DNA of 64,000 bases, from positions 5,456,001 to 5,520,000 of the forward strand of contig NZ_CP012201.1 of assembly GCF_001191005.1 (NCBI RefSeq), in the 5' to 3' direction. The notes under the pieces are model-generated. The model made no database searches, was not told the origin of the DNA, and was given only the letters and a program-made list of their open reading frames with translations. Both the position numbers and the translations under genes were made by a program. This stretch comes from Massilia sp. NR 4-1 (GTDB taxonomy: Bacteria; Pseudomonadota; Gammaproteobacteria; Burkholderiales; Burkholderiaceae_D). Within the stretch, counting starts at the first letter, position 1; each line of letters opens with the position of its first letter. Below, in pieces: positions 24,965 to 33,398 of this stretch.

Positions 24965-25846
24965 GTGAAGTATTTAAGAGACAATCTGTTCCTCTGCATC
25001 GCCATCGGTGTTTCGCTGGCGGCCCACGCGGCCATGCTGACGGTGCACTTCGTCGCGCCGAAGGACTTCAAGATCGAACCCACCGATCCGGGCCTGGAAG
25101 TCATCCTGGTCAACGCCAAGCACGATAAGAAGCCGCTCAAGGCGCAAGCCCTGGCCCAGGCCAATCTGGACGGCGGCGGCAATGCCGACGCCGGGCGCGC
25201 CAAGTCGCCCCTGCCCGATATGCGCAAGATGGAATCGGGCGACAGCATCAAGGCCACCAAGCGCCGCATCGCCGAGCTGGAAGAGCTGCAGAAAAAACTC
25301 CTGACCCAGGTGAAGGACAGCCCCGTCGCCGCGCCGCCCGTCACGGAAAAGAACAAGCCGGACCCGCTGCCCAACGGCGCCGACCTGATCGACAGCAGCA
25401 AGGCGCTGGCGCGCATGGCGGCCGAGATCACCCAGACCATCGACGACCAGAACAAGCGTCCGCGCAAGACCCGCATCACGCCCAGCACCCAGGAAGTGGG
25501 CTATGCCCAGTACTACAAGGAATTCCAGCAGCGCGTGGAAACCATCGGCACGCTGAACTTCCCGCAAAAGAACGGCCGCAAGCTGTATGGGGAGCTGGTG
25601 GTGAACATCCCCATCTTCCAGGACGGCACCATCTATATGAAGGAAGGCGGCGCCCGCGTCGAGCAAAGCTCGGGCAATCCGGCGCTGGACGAAGCCGCGC
25701 TGGCCATCGTGCGCCGCGCCGCGCCCTTCGGCAAATTCCCGTCCAAAATGCTGTCCAAGGATAAGGATGATCTGTGGATCATCATCACCCGCTTCAAATT
25801 CACGCGCGAGGAGAAGCTGGAAGCGAATCTGGGCGGCGTCAATTGA
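24965..25846 (+). CDS. TonB-like energy transducer
   Basis: 293 residues. A short N terminus is followed by one membrane span (LFLCIAIGVSLAAHAAMLTV), a charged and coiled-coil region (TKRRIAELEELQKKLLTQ) and a C-terminal TonB-type domain (GELVVNIPIFQDGTIYMKEG ... LDEAALAIVRRAAPFGKFP). TonB couples the proton gradient to outer-membrane receptors, but no exbB/exbD genes are nearby, so the partner set is elsewhere or this paralogue does another envelope job. Start is GTG 24965, chosen because it precedes the membrane span directly. Confidence 0.82.
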   Translation: MKYLRDNLFLCIAIGVSLAAHAAMLTVHFVAPKDFKIEPTDPGLEVILVNAKHDKKPLKAQALAQANLDGGGNADAGRAKSPLPDMRKMESGDSIKATKRRIAELEELQKKLLTQVKDSPVAAPPVTEKNKPDPLPNGADLIDSSKALARMAAEITQTIDDQNKRPRKTRITPSTQEVGYAQYYKEFQQRVETIGTLNFPQKNGRKLYGELVVNIPIFQDGTIYMKEGGARVEQSSGNPALDEAALAIVRRAAPFGKFPSKMLSKDKDDLWIIITRFKFTREEKLEANLGGVN

Positions 25847-25873
25847 ATCCACTCTACCCAAACGGAGTCTGAT

Positions 25874-26692
25874 TTGGACCGCTACTGCGTCTTCGGCAAT
25901 CCCATCGCCCACAGCAAATCGCCTGAAATCCACGCCGCCTTCGCCGTCCAGACCGGCCAGCAGCTGAGCTACGAAAAGCTCCTGGCGCCGCTGGACGGTT
26001 TTGCCGCCGCCGTGCAGGCCTTCATCGCCGCCGGCGGCAAGGGCGCCAATGTGACCGTGCCCTTCAAGCTCGAAGCGCACGCCCTGGCCGACGCGCTCAC
26101 CGTGCGCGCCCAGGCGGCCGGCGCGGTCAACACCCTGGTGTTCAGCGAGCAGGGCATCATCGGCGACAACACCGATGGCGCGGGCCTGGTCAACGACATC
26201 GTGCGCAACGCGGGCGTGGCCATCGCCGGCAAGCGCGTGCTGCTGCTGGGCGCTGGCGGCGCGGCGCGCGGCGTCGTGCTGCCCATTCTGGAACACCGTC
26301 CGGCCGCTTTGGCCATCGCCAACCGTACCGTCGCCACGGCGGAAGCCCTGGTGCAGCAATTCGCCGCGCTGGCGGGCCAGGGCGTACTTTCGGCCTGCGG
26401 CTTTGCCGACGTCCAGGGCCGGTACGATATCGTCATCAACGCCACCTCGGCCAGCCTGAGCGCCGAACTGCCGCCGCTGCCGCCGTCCGCCTTCGCGCCC
26501 GGCGCGCTGGCGCTGGACATGATGTATGGGAAGGAACCCACCGTCTTCCTGCGCTTTGCCGCCAGCCATGGCGCGGCCACGCGCGACGGCCTGGGCATGC
26601 TGGTCGAACAGGCCGCCGAAGCGTTTGAAGTCTGGCGCGGCGTGCGTCCCGCCAGCACGGATTTATTGCAACAACTGCGTACAAAACTATGA
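25874..26692 (+). CDS. aroE: shikimate dehydrogenase
   Basis: NADPH-dependent reduction of 3-dehydroshikimate in aromatic amino acid synthesis. The 272 residues contain the substrate site (FGNPIAHSKSPEIHAAFA), the catalytic Lys region GANVTVPFKLEA, the NTDG motif and the nucleotide loop LLGAGGAARGVVLP, followed by the basic ANRTVATAE that favours NADPH. It starts at TTG 25874, with GGAG seven to ten bases upstream; no better in-frame ATG precedes the conserved start. It overlaps mtgA by four bases. Confidence 0.96.
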   Translation: MDRYCVFGNPIAHSKSPEIHAAFAVQTGQQLSYEKLLAPLDGFAAAVQAFIAAGGKGANVTVPFKLEAHALADALTVRAQAAGAVNTLVFSEQGIIGDNTDGAGLVNDIVRNAGVAIAGKRVLLLGAGGAARGVVLPILEHRPAALAIANRTVATAEALVQQFAALAGQGVLSACGFADVQGRYDIVINATSASLSAELPPLPPSAFAPGALALDMMYGKEPTVFLRFAASHGAATRDGLGMLVEQAAEAFEVWRGVRPASTDLLQQLRTKL

Positions 26693-27402
26693 CAAAAACG
26701 CGCAACAAACCTGGCCGCTTCGCCTGGGTGAAGTGGGTCTTCATCATTCCCGTCGCCCTGTTCCTGGCGGTGCAGGCTTACTTCTTCGTGCAGATCTGGT
26801 GGTGGGTCGATCACAACCCGAGCATGACCTCCTTCATGCGCGAGCAGCAGTCGGCCCTGCGCGAAAAGAACCCGGACGCGAATATCCAGCAGCAGTGGGT
26901 GCCTTACAACCGCATCTCGAAAAACCTGAAACGCGCCATCATCGCCTCGGAAGACGCCAACTTCTCCGAACATGAAGGCGTGGACTGGGACGCCCTGCAA
27001 AAAGCCTACGAGACCAACCAGAAGCGCAAGAAAGTGGCGCGCGGCGGCTCCACCATCACCCAGCAGCTGGCCAAGAACCTGTTCCTGTCCGGTTCGCGCA
27101 GCTATCTGCGCAAGGGCCAGGAGCTGATCATCACCTATATGCTGGAAGCGCTGATGGACAAGGAGCGCATCTTCGAGATCTACCTGAACGTGGTGGAATT
27201 CGGCAAAGGCATCTTCGGCGCCGAAGCGGCGGCCAAGCATTACTACGGCATCCCGGCGTCCAAGCTGGGCGCGGCCCAGGCCGCCAAACTGGCCGTGATG
27301 CTGCCCAACCCGCGCTATTACGACGGTCACCGTGACTCCAGCTACCTGGCGCGGCGCACCGGCACCATCCTCAAGCGCATGGGATCGGCCGAACTGCCCT
27401 GA
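26689..27402 (+). CDS. mtgA: monofunctional peptidoglycan transglycosylase
   Basis: 237-residue GT51 enzyme that polymerises lipid II into glycan strands without a transpeptidase domain. One N-terminal membrane span (VFIIPVALFLAVQAYFFVQI), then the catalytic Glu in IIASEDANFSEHEG, the second motif RGGSTITQQLAKNLFL and a later conserved VVEFGKGIFGAEAAA. All hallmarks are intact. Starts at ATG overlapping the aroE stop. It is the last gene of the mpl-led run. Confidence 0.96.
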   Translation: MTKTRNKPGRFAWVKWVFIIPVALFLAVQAYFFVQIWWWVDHNPSMTSFMREQQSALREKNPDANIQQQWVPYNRISKNLKRAIIASEDANFSEHEGVDWDALQKAYETNQKRKKVARGGSTITQQLAKNLFLSGSRSYLRKGQELIITYMLEALMDKERIFEIYLNVVEFGKGIFGAEAAAKHYYGIPASKLGAAQAAKLAVMLPNPRYYDGHRDSSYLARRTGTILKRMGSAELP

Positions 27403-27575
27403 TGGCGGGGCGGAGTGCGCACTCAGCCCGCATAGACCGAAAATAGCCGAAGTTCGGGCCAGGGCAGCAAAAAATAGCACGCCGGGGTGGCCTCGCCCCG
27501 GGCTTTGCGAGTACACTTGCGCTGTTTTGTTTTCCGCGCGGCAGCGCCTGAACCCACCGTCGGCTGAGAGTGCCT

Positions 27576-28544
27576 ATGATTAATGTTTTCGTTCTACAAA
27601 ATGGCCGGCTCAATCAGGTGCCCATTGAGACGCGCGAAGACCTTGAGCAAGCGGCGCCGGTGTGGGTCGACCTGACCGATCCGACCGAAGACGAACGCGC
27701 CTGGGTCAAAGCCATTTACGGCGTGATCCTGCCGGGCGAAGACGAAGTCAAGGACATTGAAGCCTCGGCGCGCTACTACGAAGCCGAAAACGGCGACCTC
27801 CACCTGCGCACCGACTTCCTGCTGGAAGAAGACGACGGCCCCTCGCGCGTGGTCACCGTGGCCTTCATCCTGGCCAAGAAAATGCTGTTCTCCGTGCACA
27901 CCGACGACCTGCCGGTGTTCCGCCTGGTGCGCATGCGCGCCCGTTCGCGACCCGGCTCCATTGCCGACTACATGGACGTGCTGCTCGACCTGTACGCCAC
28001 CGACGCCGAATACTCGGCCGACGCGCTGGAAGGCATCTACCAGAAGCTGGAAGAAGTGTCGGGCCGCGTGCTGCAGGAGGAATTCACCGACCAGGACGCG
28101 GCCGACGCCCTGAGCGCCATCGCCCACGAAGAAGACTTGAACGGCCGCATCCGCCGTAACATGATGGACACGCGGCGTGCCGTCAGCTTCCTGATGCGCG
28201 GCCGCCTGCTCAATTCCGAGCAGTTCGAGGAAGCGCGCCAGATTCTGCGCGACATCGAATCGCTGGACGGCCACACCTCCTTCCTGTTCGACAAGATCAA
28301 CTTCCTGATGGACGCCACCGTCGGCTTCATCAACATCAACCAGAACAAGATCATCAAGATCTTCTCGGTGGCCAGCGTCGCCTTCCTGCCGCCGACCCTG
28401 ATCGCCTCGATCTACGGCATGAACTTCAAAGGCTGGTTCCCCGAACTCGAATGGTCGATGGGCTACCCCTTCGCCCTCGGCCTGATGGTCTTCAGCGCCA
28501 TCGCCCCCTTCCTCTACTTCCGCCACCGCGGCTGGCTCAAGTAA
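27576..28544 (+). CDS. corA: CorA-family magnesium/divalent cation transporter
   Basis: 322 residues. A large cytoplasmic N-terminal domain with a long helix is followed by two C-terminal membrane spans. The selectivity motif YGMNF lies at the end of the first span (LIASIYGMNFKGW). CorA pentamers move Mg2+ and also Co2+/Ni2+. I start at ATG 27576 (MINVFVLQ); an in-frame GTG six bases upstream is less likely. The 173-base leader contains a CCGGGG/CCCCGG hairpin at 27482-27501, with no recognisable Mg riboswitch. REP-like copy C begins 20 bases after the stop. Confidence 0.94.
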   Translation: MINVFVLQNGRLNQVPIETREDLEQAAPVWVDLTDPTEDERAWVKAIYGVILPGEDEVKDIEASARYYEAENGDLHLRTDFLLEEDDGPSRVVTVAFILAKKMLFSVHTDDLPVFRLVRMRARSRPGSIADYMDVLLDLYATDAEYSADALEGIYQKLEEVSGRVLQEEFTDQDAADALSAIAHEEDLNGRIRRNMMDTRRAVSFLMRGRLLNSEQFEEARQILRDIESLDGHTSFLFDKINFLMDATVGFININQNKIIKIFSVASVAFLPPTLIASIYGMNFKGWFPELEWSMGYPFALGLMVFSAIAPFLYFRHRGWLK

Positions 28545-28563
28545 GCCCTCTCCACAGTCCAGC

Positions 28564-28604
28564 CCGTGTCCGGTTTTGGGGCCAGACCCCAAATTCGGAC
28601 ACGG
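28564..28604. repeat. REP-like palindrome, copy C
   Basis: CCGTGTCCGGTTTTGGGG ... CCCCAAATTCGGACACGG, a near-perfect 41-base inverted repeat right after corA. It shares its right flank (GGCCT-AAC) with copy A and pairs, in inverted orientation, with copy D. Confidence 0.85.
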
Positions 28605-28702
28605 CCTGAACCATGGAATAGTCGGCTGATCGTCGAGTCGGTCTCCGATAGGTGCTTGGCATTGAAGTGGAAACGAACTCGGCAGCAGACCACGGTTGAG
28701 CT

Positions 28703-28742
28703 TGTGTCCGGTTTTGGGGTCTGGCCCCAAAATCGGACACGG
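28703..28742. repeat. REP-like palindrome, copy D
   Basis: GTGTCCGGTTTTGGGG ... CCCCAAAATCGGACAC. Same right flank (GGGCTCGGC) as copy B. It lies 15 bases from the stop of the minus-strand gene at 28758, in the convergent gap after corA. Confidence 0.85.
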
Positions 28743-28757
28743 GCTCGGCTATGGCGT

Positions 28758-29258
28758 TTAGGCGGCGAGGCGTGGGCGGAAGTCGAGGGAGAGGGTGCTG
28801 CAATAGGGGATGGCTTGCCATTGCTGGTTCAGCGCCTGGGCTTGCTCGAACAGCGAGTTTTGCACGTCGATCGGGCTGAGGTCGAAGGGGCGCTTGCCGC
28901 GCGCTGCGCAGGCGGCGGCGGTCAGGCTCAGGAAGCTGGGCAGGTCGAAGGCGCCGGCCAGCAGCTGGGCGTGCAGGCCGTCGACAATGGATTCAGCCTG
29001 GACCAGTTGTTCTTCGGCGCGCTGGTTGCCGGCCGTGTGGGCGGCGTCCTGGGCGGCGTCGGCATCGGCGCCGTGGGCGACGCGGCTCAGGAAGCCGTGG
29101 TGCAGGGGCAGGGCCGACTCCACCACATAATGCAGCAGGTCGCGCGGCAGGCTGCTTTGGCGCGGCATGCGGATTTCGGCGGCGCTGCCATTGTTGCGGA
29201 CCAGGCGCAGCACGTCGAATTGGTCGTGGCGGGAGCGTTTCTCAGCGATCAGGATCAT
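28758..29258 (-). CDS. conserved hypothetical protein
   Basis: 166 residues starting MILIAEKRSRHDQFDVLRL. No signal peptide or membrane span. The first half is mixed (ILIAEKRS, AAEIRMPRQS, HYVVESALPLHHGFLSRVA) and the second is helical and Ala/Leu-rich. I recognise no catalytic motif; the pattern resembles uncharacterised proteins of betaproteobacteria. I chose ATG 29258 because longer starts add a Cys/Thr-rich stretch unlike the rest. Ribosome site is poor. It lies between REP copy D and the membrane protein gene, 69 bases after the latter's stop. Confidence 0.65.
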   Translation of the reverse strand: MILIAEKRSRHDQFDVLRLVRNNGSAAEIRMPRQSSLPRDLLHYVVESALPLHHGFLSRVAHGADADAAQDAAHTAGNQRAEEQLVQAESIVDGLHAQLLAGAFDLPSFLSLTAAACAARGKRPFDLSPIDVQNSLFEQAQALNQQWQAIPYCSTLSLDFRPRLAA

Positions 29259-29327
29259 GACGGGCGGGGCAATAATTCTGTAGGTGCAAGTATGCGCCGT
29301 GCAGCCGCCAGAAAAACTCACCAAAAA

Positions 29328-30368
29328 TCACTTTTCATCTGCAATCTGCGCCAGACGCGCCTGCAAGGCTTGCAGAAAGGCTTGCGGCCGGTCCAGGCCG
29401 AGGCAGATGCGCTGCACCGGCTGCATGCCGCCGAGGAAGCCGGGCAATTCGCTGCCCGGGCGCAGCCGCAGCTCGACATTCGGCTCCCCCATCTGTTCCA
29501 AACGCCGCGTGCCGCGTTCGCGCGGCAGCGGCCCGTGCAGCGGCGCGGCGGATGCCAGCATGGCGTAGGGAATGCGCGCATCGGGTGCAAACAGGCCGCA
29601 GCGCAGCAGCAGGACATCGTGTCCCAGTGAAATGGGGCGGCGCAGGGTGGCGCGGTATTCGGCCAGCAAATACAGCAGGCCAAATACCGTGAGGGCGCTG
29701 ATCAGCCAGGCCACGGCGGGCGCGGCGAGAAAATGCAGCAGCGCATGGCCCAGCGGGATTTCGAACAGAATCAGAAAAATAAAGCCGAGCTGGTTGGAGG
29801 CATTGCCGCCATTTTGCGCATAGCCGAAATGCTGCTCGCCTTCGTATTGAATCGTCTTATTCTTTTTCAGCAGCAGGCCATAAAACCAGATTTTGGCGTC
29901 GAATAAGATGATGCGGCTGATAGGGCTGTCGCCCAGACGTCCAATGACTTGCCGCTCCAGCATATTGTCCACATCGCCCGACAGGCGCAGCAGTTTCCAG
30001 GTCTGATAAACCAGCCAGCCGACCAGGGTGAATTCGGCAATCACCATTAAACCGGCCAGATAAGGACGTACATTCTCCAGATCCTGCCACAGGATTTTGC
30101 TGTCGTCGGGAATGGCGAAACTGCCGAAGCCAATCCCGCCGGTGCACAGCGCAGTGGTCTTGAATAAGAAGTCTTTAAGGCCGGGACGGAAAATCAGGTA
30201 ATACAGCAGGGGCAGGAAAAGCACGGTATCGAATAAGAGCGGCCATTCTTCGATCTTGCGGCCATATTCGTTCAACAGCGTGGCGGTATTAAGCAGGGCG
30301 TAATGTCCGCTATATACCAACAGCACCAGAAAGCCAAACAGCAATTGTTTGCGCAAGCTGAAAACCAT
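29328..30368 (-). CDS. uncharacterised multi-span membrane protein with PH-like C terminus
   Basis: 346 residues. Starts at ATG 30368 after a strong GGAGGAG. About six membrane spans: three or four in the first 140 residues (LFGFLVLLVYSGHYAL, LLFDTVLFLPLLYYLIF, GLMVIAEFTLVGWLVY) and a pair near 210-255. The last 95 residues look like a beta-rich PH-like module (ISLGHDVLLLRCGLFAPDA ... RICLGLDRPQAFLQAL). That is inference from pattern, not a firm assignment. Base use is more AT-rich than neighbouring genes (many AAT, ATA and TTA codons), which may point to weaker selection or transfer. Function unknown. Confidence 0.7.
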   Translation of the reverse strand: MVFSLRKQLLFGFLVLLVYSGHYALLNTATLLNEYGRKIEEWPLLFDTVLFLPLLYYLIFRPGLKDFLFKTTALCTGGIGFGSFAIPDDSKILWQDLENVRPYLAGLMVIAEFTLVGWLVYQTWKLLRLSGDVDNMLERQVIGRLGDSPISRIILFDAKIWFYGLLLKKNKTIQYEGEQHFGYAQNGGNASNQLGFIFLILFEIPLGHALLHFLAAPAVAWLISALTVFGLLYLLAEYRATLRRPISLGHDVLLLRCGLFAPDARIPYAMLASAAPLHGPLPRERGTRRLEQMGEPNVELRLRPGSELPGFLGGMQPVQRICLGLDRPQAFLQALQARLAQIADEK

Positions 30369-30494
30369 ATCTCCTCCGGCTGATGAGATGGGAACGCGGC
30401 CCATTCTACGCGGCTGCGGCATCGCTTGCATGAAGACGCCGCAGCCATGCCAGCTTTCTGCGCGATCAGGCTGGAATCTGGCATGAAATGGCCG

Positions 30495-30522
30495 TAAAAA
30501 AGCCCGCTTGGCGCGGGCTTTC
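30495..30522 (-). terminator. hemL terminator
   Basis: On the minus strand AGCCCGC / GCGGGCT with a five-base loop is followed by TTTTTT, 20 bases after the hemL stop. Confidence 0.85.
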
Positions 30523-30540
30523 GGAATGGGGCGAGGCAGC

Positions 30541-31827
30541 TCAGCCCAGCTTGGCAAACACGCGGCGCGCGGCGGCGATGGTTGCGTCGATCACTGCATC
30601 GTCGTGCTGCGCCGAAACGAAGCCGGCTTCAAACGCGGCCGGCGCGAAATACACGCCTTCATCCAGCATCATATGGAAGAAGGTATTGAATTTGGCGCGG
30701 TCGCCCGCCATCATTTCCGCGTAATTATTCGGCGGGGCGGCGCTGAAATACAGGCCGAACATGCCGCCTTCGGAATCGGCGCAGAAAGTAATGCCGGCTT
30801 CCTTGGCGGCCGCGGTTAATCCCGTGGCCAGACGTTTGGCGCTGGCGGCGAGTTTGTCGTAGAAACCTGGCTGCTGAATCAGTTTCAGCGTGGTCATGCC
30901 GGCGGCCACCGCCACCGGATTACCAGACAGGGTGCCGGCCTGATATACCGCGCCCAATGGCGCCATTTTCGACATCAATTCGGCGCTGCCGCCGAATGCC
31001 GCCACCGGCAGGCCGCCGCCAATCACTTTGCCCAAGGCGGTCAAATCCGGTTTGATGCCGTACAGTGCCTGTGCACCGCCCAGGCCGACACGGAAACCGC
31101 ACATCACTTCGTCGAAAATCAGAATCGCGCCGTATTTGCTGCACAGATTGCGCAGCGCTTGCAGGAATTCCGGCGTGGCCTTGATCAGATTCATATTGCC
31201 GGCCACCGGTTCCACGATGACGCAGGCAATTTCCTCGCCCATATTGGCGAAGGCTTCTTCGATCTGGGCCACATTGTTATAGTCCAGCACCAGGGTATGC
31301 TTGACGAAATCTTCCGGCACGCCGGCCGAGGTCGGATTGCCGAAGGTCAGCAGGCCGCTGCCCGCTTTCACCAGCAGGGAATCGGCGTGGCCGTGGTAGC
31401 AGCCTTCGAACTTGACGATCTTGTCGCGGCCGGTGGCACCGCGCGCCAGGCGCAGGGCGCTCATGGTCGCTTCGGTGCCGGAGGACACCAGGCGCACCTG
31501 CTCGATGGACGGCACCAGGCGGCAGATTTCCTCGGCCATCTCGATCTCCGCCTCGGTCGGCGCGCCGAAGGACAGGCCGCGCGTGGCCGCTTCCTGCACC
31601 GCCTTCACCACTTCAGGATGGGCGTGGCCGACGATGGCCGGCCCCCAGGAGCCGATGTAATCGATATAACGTTTGCCGTCCGCATCCCAGAAATACGGCC
31701 CTTCGGCGCGGGTGATGAAGCGCGGCGTGCCGCCCACCGAGCGGAAGGCGCGCACCGGGGAATTGACGCCGCCCGGGGTGGTTTTCTGGGCGCGGGCAAA
31801 CAGCGTATCGTTCTTGGAAGTAGTCAT
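30541..31827 (-). CDS. hemL: glutamate-1-semialdehyde 2,1-aminomutase
   Basis: PLP enzyme that makes 5-aminolevulinate in the C5 haem pathway. The 428-residue protein begins MTTSKNDTLFARAQKTTPGG. It shows VNSPVRAFRSVGG, GSWGPAIVGHAHPEV, the VSSGTEATMSALRLARG loop and the PLP Lys in LTALGKVIGGGLPVAAFGG. I use ATG 31827; the longer frame start runs into thiD. It lies seven bases after the ThiD-like gene and ends at a terminator, so the two form an operon. Confidence 0.97.
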   Translation of the reverse strand: MTTSKNDTLFARAQKTTPGGVNSPVRAFRSVGGTPRFITRAEGPYFWDADGKRYIDYIGSWGPAIVGHAHPEVVKAVQEAATRGLSFGAPTEAEIEMAEEICRLVPSIEQVRLVSSGTEATMSALRLARGATGRDKIVKFEGCYHGHADSLLVKAGSGLLTFGNPTSAGVPEDFVKHTLVLDYNNVAQIEEAFANMGEEIACVIVEPVAGNMNLIKATPEFLQALRNLCSKYGAILIFDEVMCGFRVGLGGAQALYGIKPDLTALGKVIGGGLPVAAFGGSAELMSKMAPLGAVYQAGTLSGNPVAVAAGMTTLKLIQQPGFYDKLAASAKRLATGLTAAAKEAGITFCADSEGGMFGLYFSAAPPNNYAEMMAGDRAKFNTFFHMMLDEGVYFAPAAFEAGFVSAQHDDAVIDATIAAARRVFAKLG

Positions 31828-31834
31828 AGTCGTT

Positions 31835-32671
31835 TCAATGGGGGTTGTGCAGCTTGAAAAAACGGTTGGGCACCAGCTTGCCCATGCCATGGCGCTGGGC
31901 GTGGGCCAGCGCGCCGAAAGTGTATTGCTGGGCCAGATCGACGGCTTGCGGCGTTTCCGCGCCCAGGGCCATGAAGGCGGCGATCGCGCCCGACAGGGTG
32001 CCGCCGGCGCCCAGGATGGAGCCGGGCAGGTGCTGCCAGCGGTCGTGGCGCACCACGCCGCCGGCGCCGTACAGGGTATTGGCGCGCAGCGAGGCGTCGC
32101 TCGGCCCCTTGCCGGCCGGGGTGCCCGTCACCAGCACGTACTCGCAGCCCAGGTCGATCAGGTGCTGGGCGTCGTCGGCCGTGGTTTCACCGTTGCCCAG
32201 GTCGCGCCAGGTCTCGGCCAGGCGGCCCAGCTCCACCTGCGACAGCATCAGCAGGGTTGCCTGCGGCACCAGCAACTGGCGCAGCACGGTGAGCATCTCG
32301 TCCATATCCTCACCCTCGGGCAGTTCCGGCAGGCGCGAGCCGAAGGGATCGAGGATCAGGGGCGCATCCGGGTAGTCCGACACCACCTCGGCGATGGCCG
32401 AGATATGCTCCATATTATCCAGCGCGCCGATCTTGAAGGCCGACACCTCGACGTCCTCCAGCACCACGCGGGCCTGGTCGGCCACCCAGTCCGGGTCCAC
32501 ATGCTGCTGGTCTTCGACCCCGGCGCTGTCGCCGATGAGCAGGGCGGTGGTCACGCCGAAGCCCTGGCAGTGCAGGGCCGAGAAGGTGGCCAGATCGGCG
32601 TGGACGCCAATCGCGCCGATCGGATCGGCGGCGCCAAATGTCAGGATGAGGGGCGAAGTTTGGTTTTGCAC
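31835..32671 (-). CDS. thiD: ThiD-like kinase (hydroxymethylpyrimidine kinase family, divergent)
   Basis: 278-residue ribokinase-fold protein of the ThiD family, which phosphorylates HMP and HMP-P for thiamine synthesis. The overall match is clear (HADLATFSALHCQGFGVTTAL, FKIGALDNMEHI, LILDPFGSR, LVTGTP). However, the usual GSDSGGGAGIQAD start reads FGAADPIGAIGVHAD, and the usual GTGCT anion hole reads GAGGT, losing the Cys. So the activity may be altered or the substrate different. Start is GTG 32671 without a strong ribosome site. It is coupled to hemL and divergent from rubredoxin. Confidence 0.75.
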   Translation of the reverse strand: MQNQTSPLILTFGAADPIGAIGVHADLATFSALHCQGFGVTTALLIGDSAGVEDQQHVDPDWVADQARVVLEDVEVSAFKIGALDNMEHISAIAEVVSDYPDAPLILDPFGSRLPELPEGEDMDEMLTVLRQLLVPQATLLMLSQVELGRLAETWRDLGNGETTADDAQHLIDLGCEYVLVTGTPAGKGPSDASLRANTLYGAGGVVRHDRWQHLPGSILGAGGTLSGAIAAFMALGAETPQAVDLAQQYTFGALAHAQRHGMGKLVPNRFFKLHNPH

Positions 32672-32727
32672 GGCGGGTAGATTAAGATACCTAATTCGGC
32701 ATTTTACTTGATTGAGGATGGCAGAAC

Positions 32728-32919
32728 GTGAGTAGCGAGGATACGACCCAAGAATTCCAGACCTGGATGTGCCTGATCTGCGGCTGGATCTACGACGAAG
32801 CGGCCGGTCTGCCGGACGAAGGCATCGCCCCTGGAACGCGCTGGGCCGACGTGCCCATGAACTGGGCCTGCCCGGAATGCGGCGCCCGCAAGGACGATTT
32901 CGAGATGGTCGCGATCTGA
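32728..32919 (+). CDS. rubredoxin
   Basis: 63-residue iron protein carrying one Fe bound by four Cys in CLICGWIYDE and CPECGARKDDFE. The linker (LPDEGIAPGTRWADVPMNW) matches classic rubredoxins. It acts in electron transfer, for instance to alkane hydroxylases or oxygen-defence enzymes, but no partner is adjacent. Start is GTG 32728. It is divergent from the ThiD-like gene across a 56-base promoter region and lies 61 bases before pilG; a link to pilG in one transcript is possible. Confidence 0.93.
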   Translation: MSSEDTTQEFQTWMCLICGWIYDEAAGLPDEGIAPGTRWADVPMNWACPECGARKDDFEMVAI

Positions 32920-32980
32920 AACGCCCGCCCAGGCGTGGCGCCCTGTGCTATCGTGTGGATAACATCCCGGTGAAACGACT

Positions 32981-33382
32981 ATGACGACTACGCCGCAAGC
33001 GACAGGTTTGAAAATCATGGTGATCGACGATAGCAGCACCATCCGCCGCTCCGCCGAGATTTTCCTGAGCCAGGCCGGCTACCAGGTGCTGCTGGCCGAA
33101 GACGGCTTCGACGCCCTGGCCAAGATCAGCGACCACCACCCGGACCTGATCTTCTGCGACATCCTGATGCCGCGCCTGGACGGCTACCAGACCTGCGCCC
33201 TGATCAAGAAAAGCACGCGTTTCCATACCACGCCGGTGCTGATGCTGTCCTCCAAGGACGGCCTGTTCGACCGCGCGCGCGGCGCCATGGTCGGCTCGGC
33301 GGCCTATCTGACCAAACCTTTTACCAAAGACAGCCTGCTGGCGGCGGTGCGCGAGCACACGGCCGGCGCGGCAGGCGCATAA
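32981..33382 (+). CDS. pilG: twitching-motility response regulator PilG
   Basis: 133-residue single-domain receiver. Phospho-acceptor Asp is in LIFCDILMPRLDG; the acidic pair is in VIDDSSTIRR and the Lys in YLTKPF. In Pseudomonas, PilG receives phosphate from ChpA and favours pilus extension. It is the first gene of the pilG-H-I-J-chpA cluster and lies 16 bases before pilH. Confidence 0.93.
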   Translation: MTTTPQATGLKIMVIDDSSTIRRSAEIFLSQAGYQVLLAEDGFDALAKISDHHPDLIFCDILMPRLDGYQTCALIKKSTRFHTTPVLMLSSKDGLFDRARGAMVGSAAYLTKPFTKDSLLAAVREHTAGAAGA

Positions 33383-33398
33383 GACCAGCGAGGCAAGC

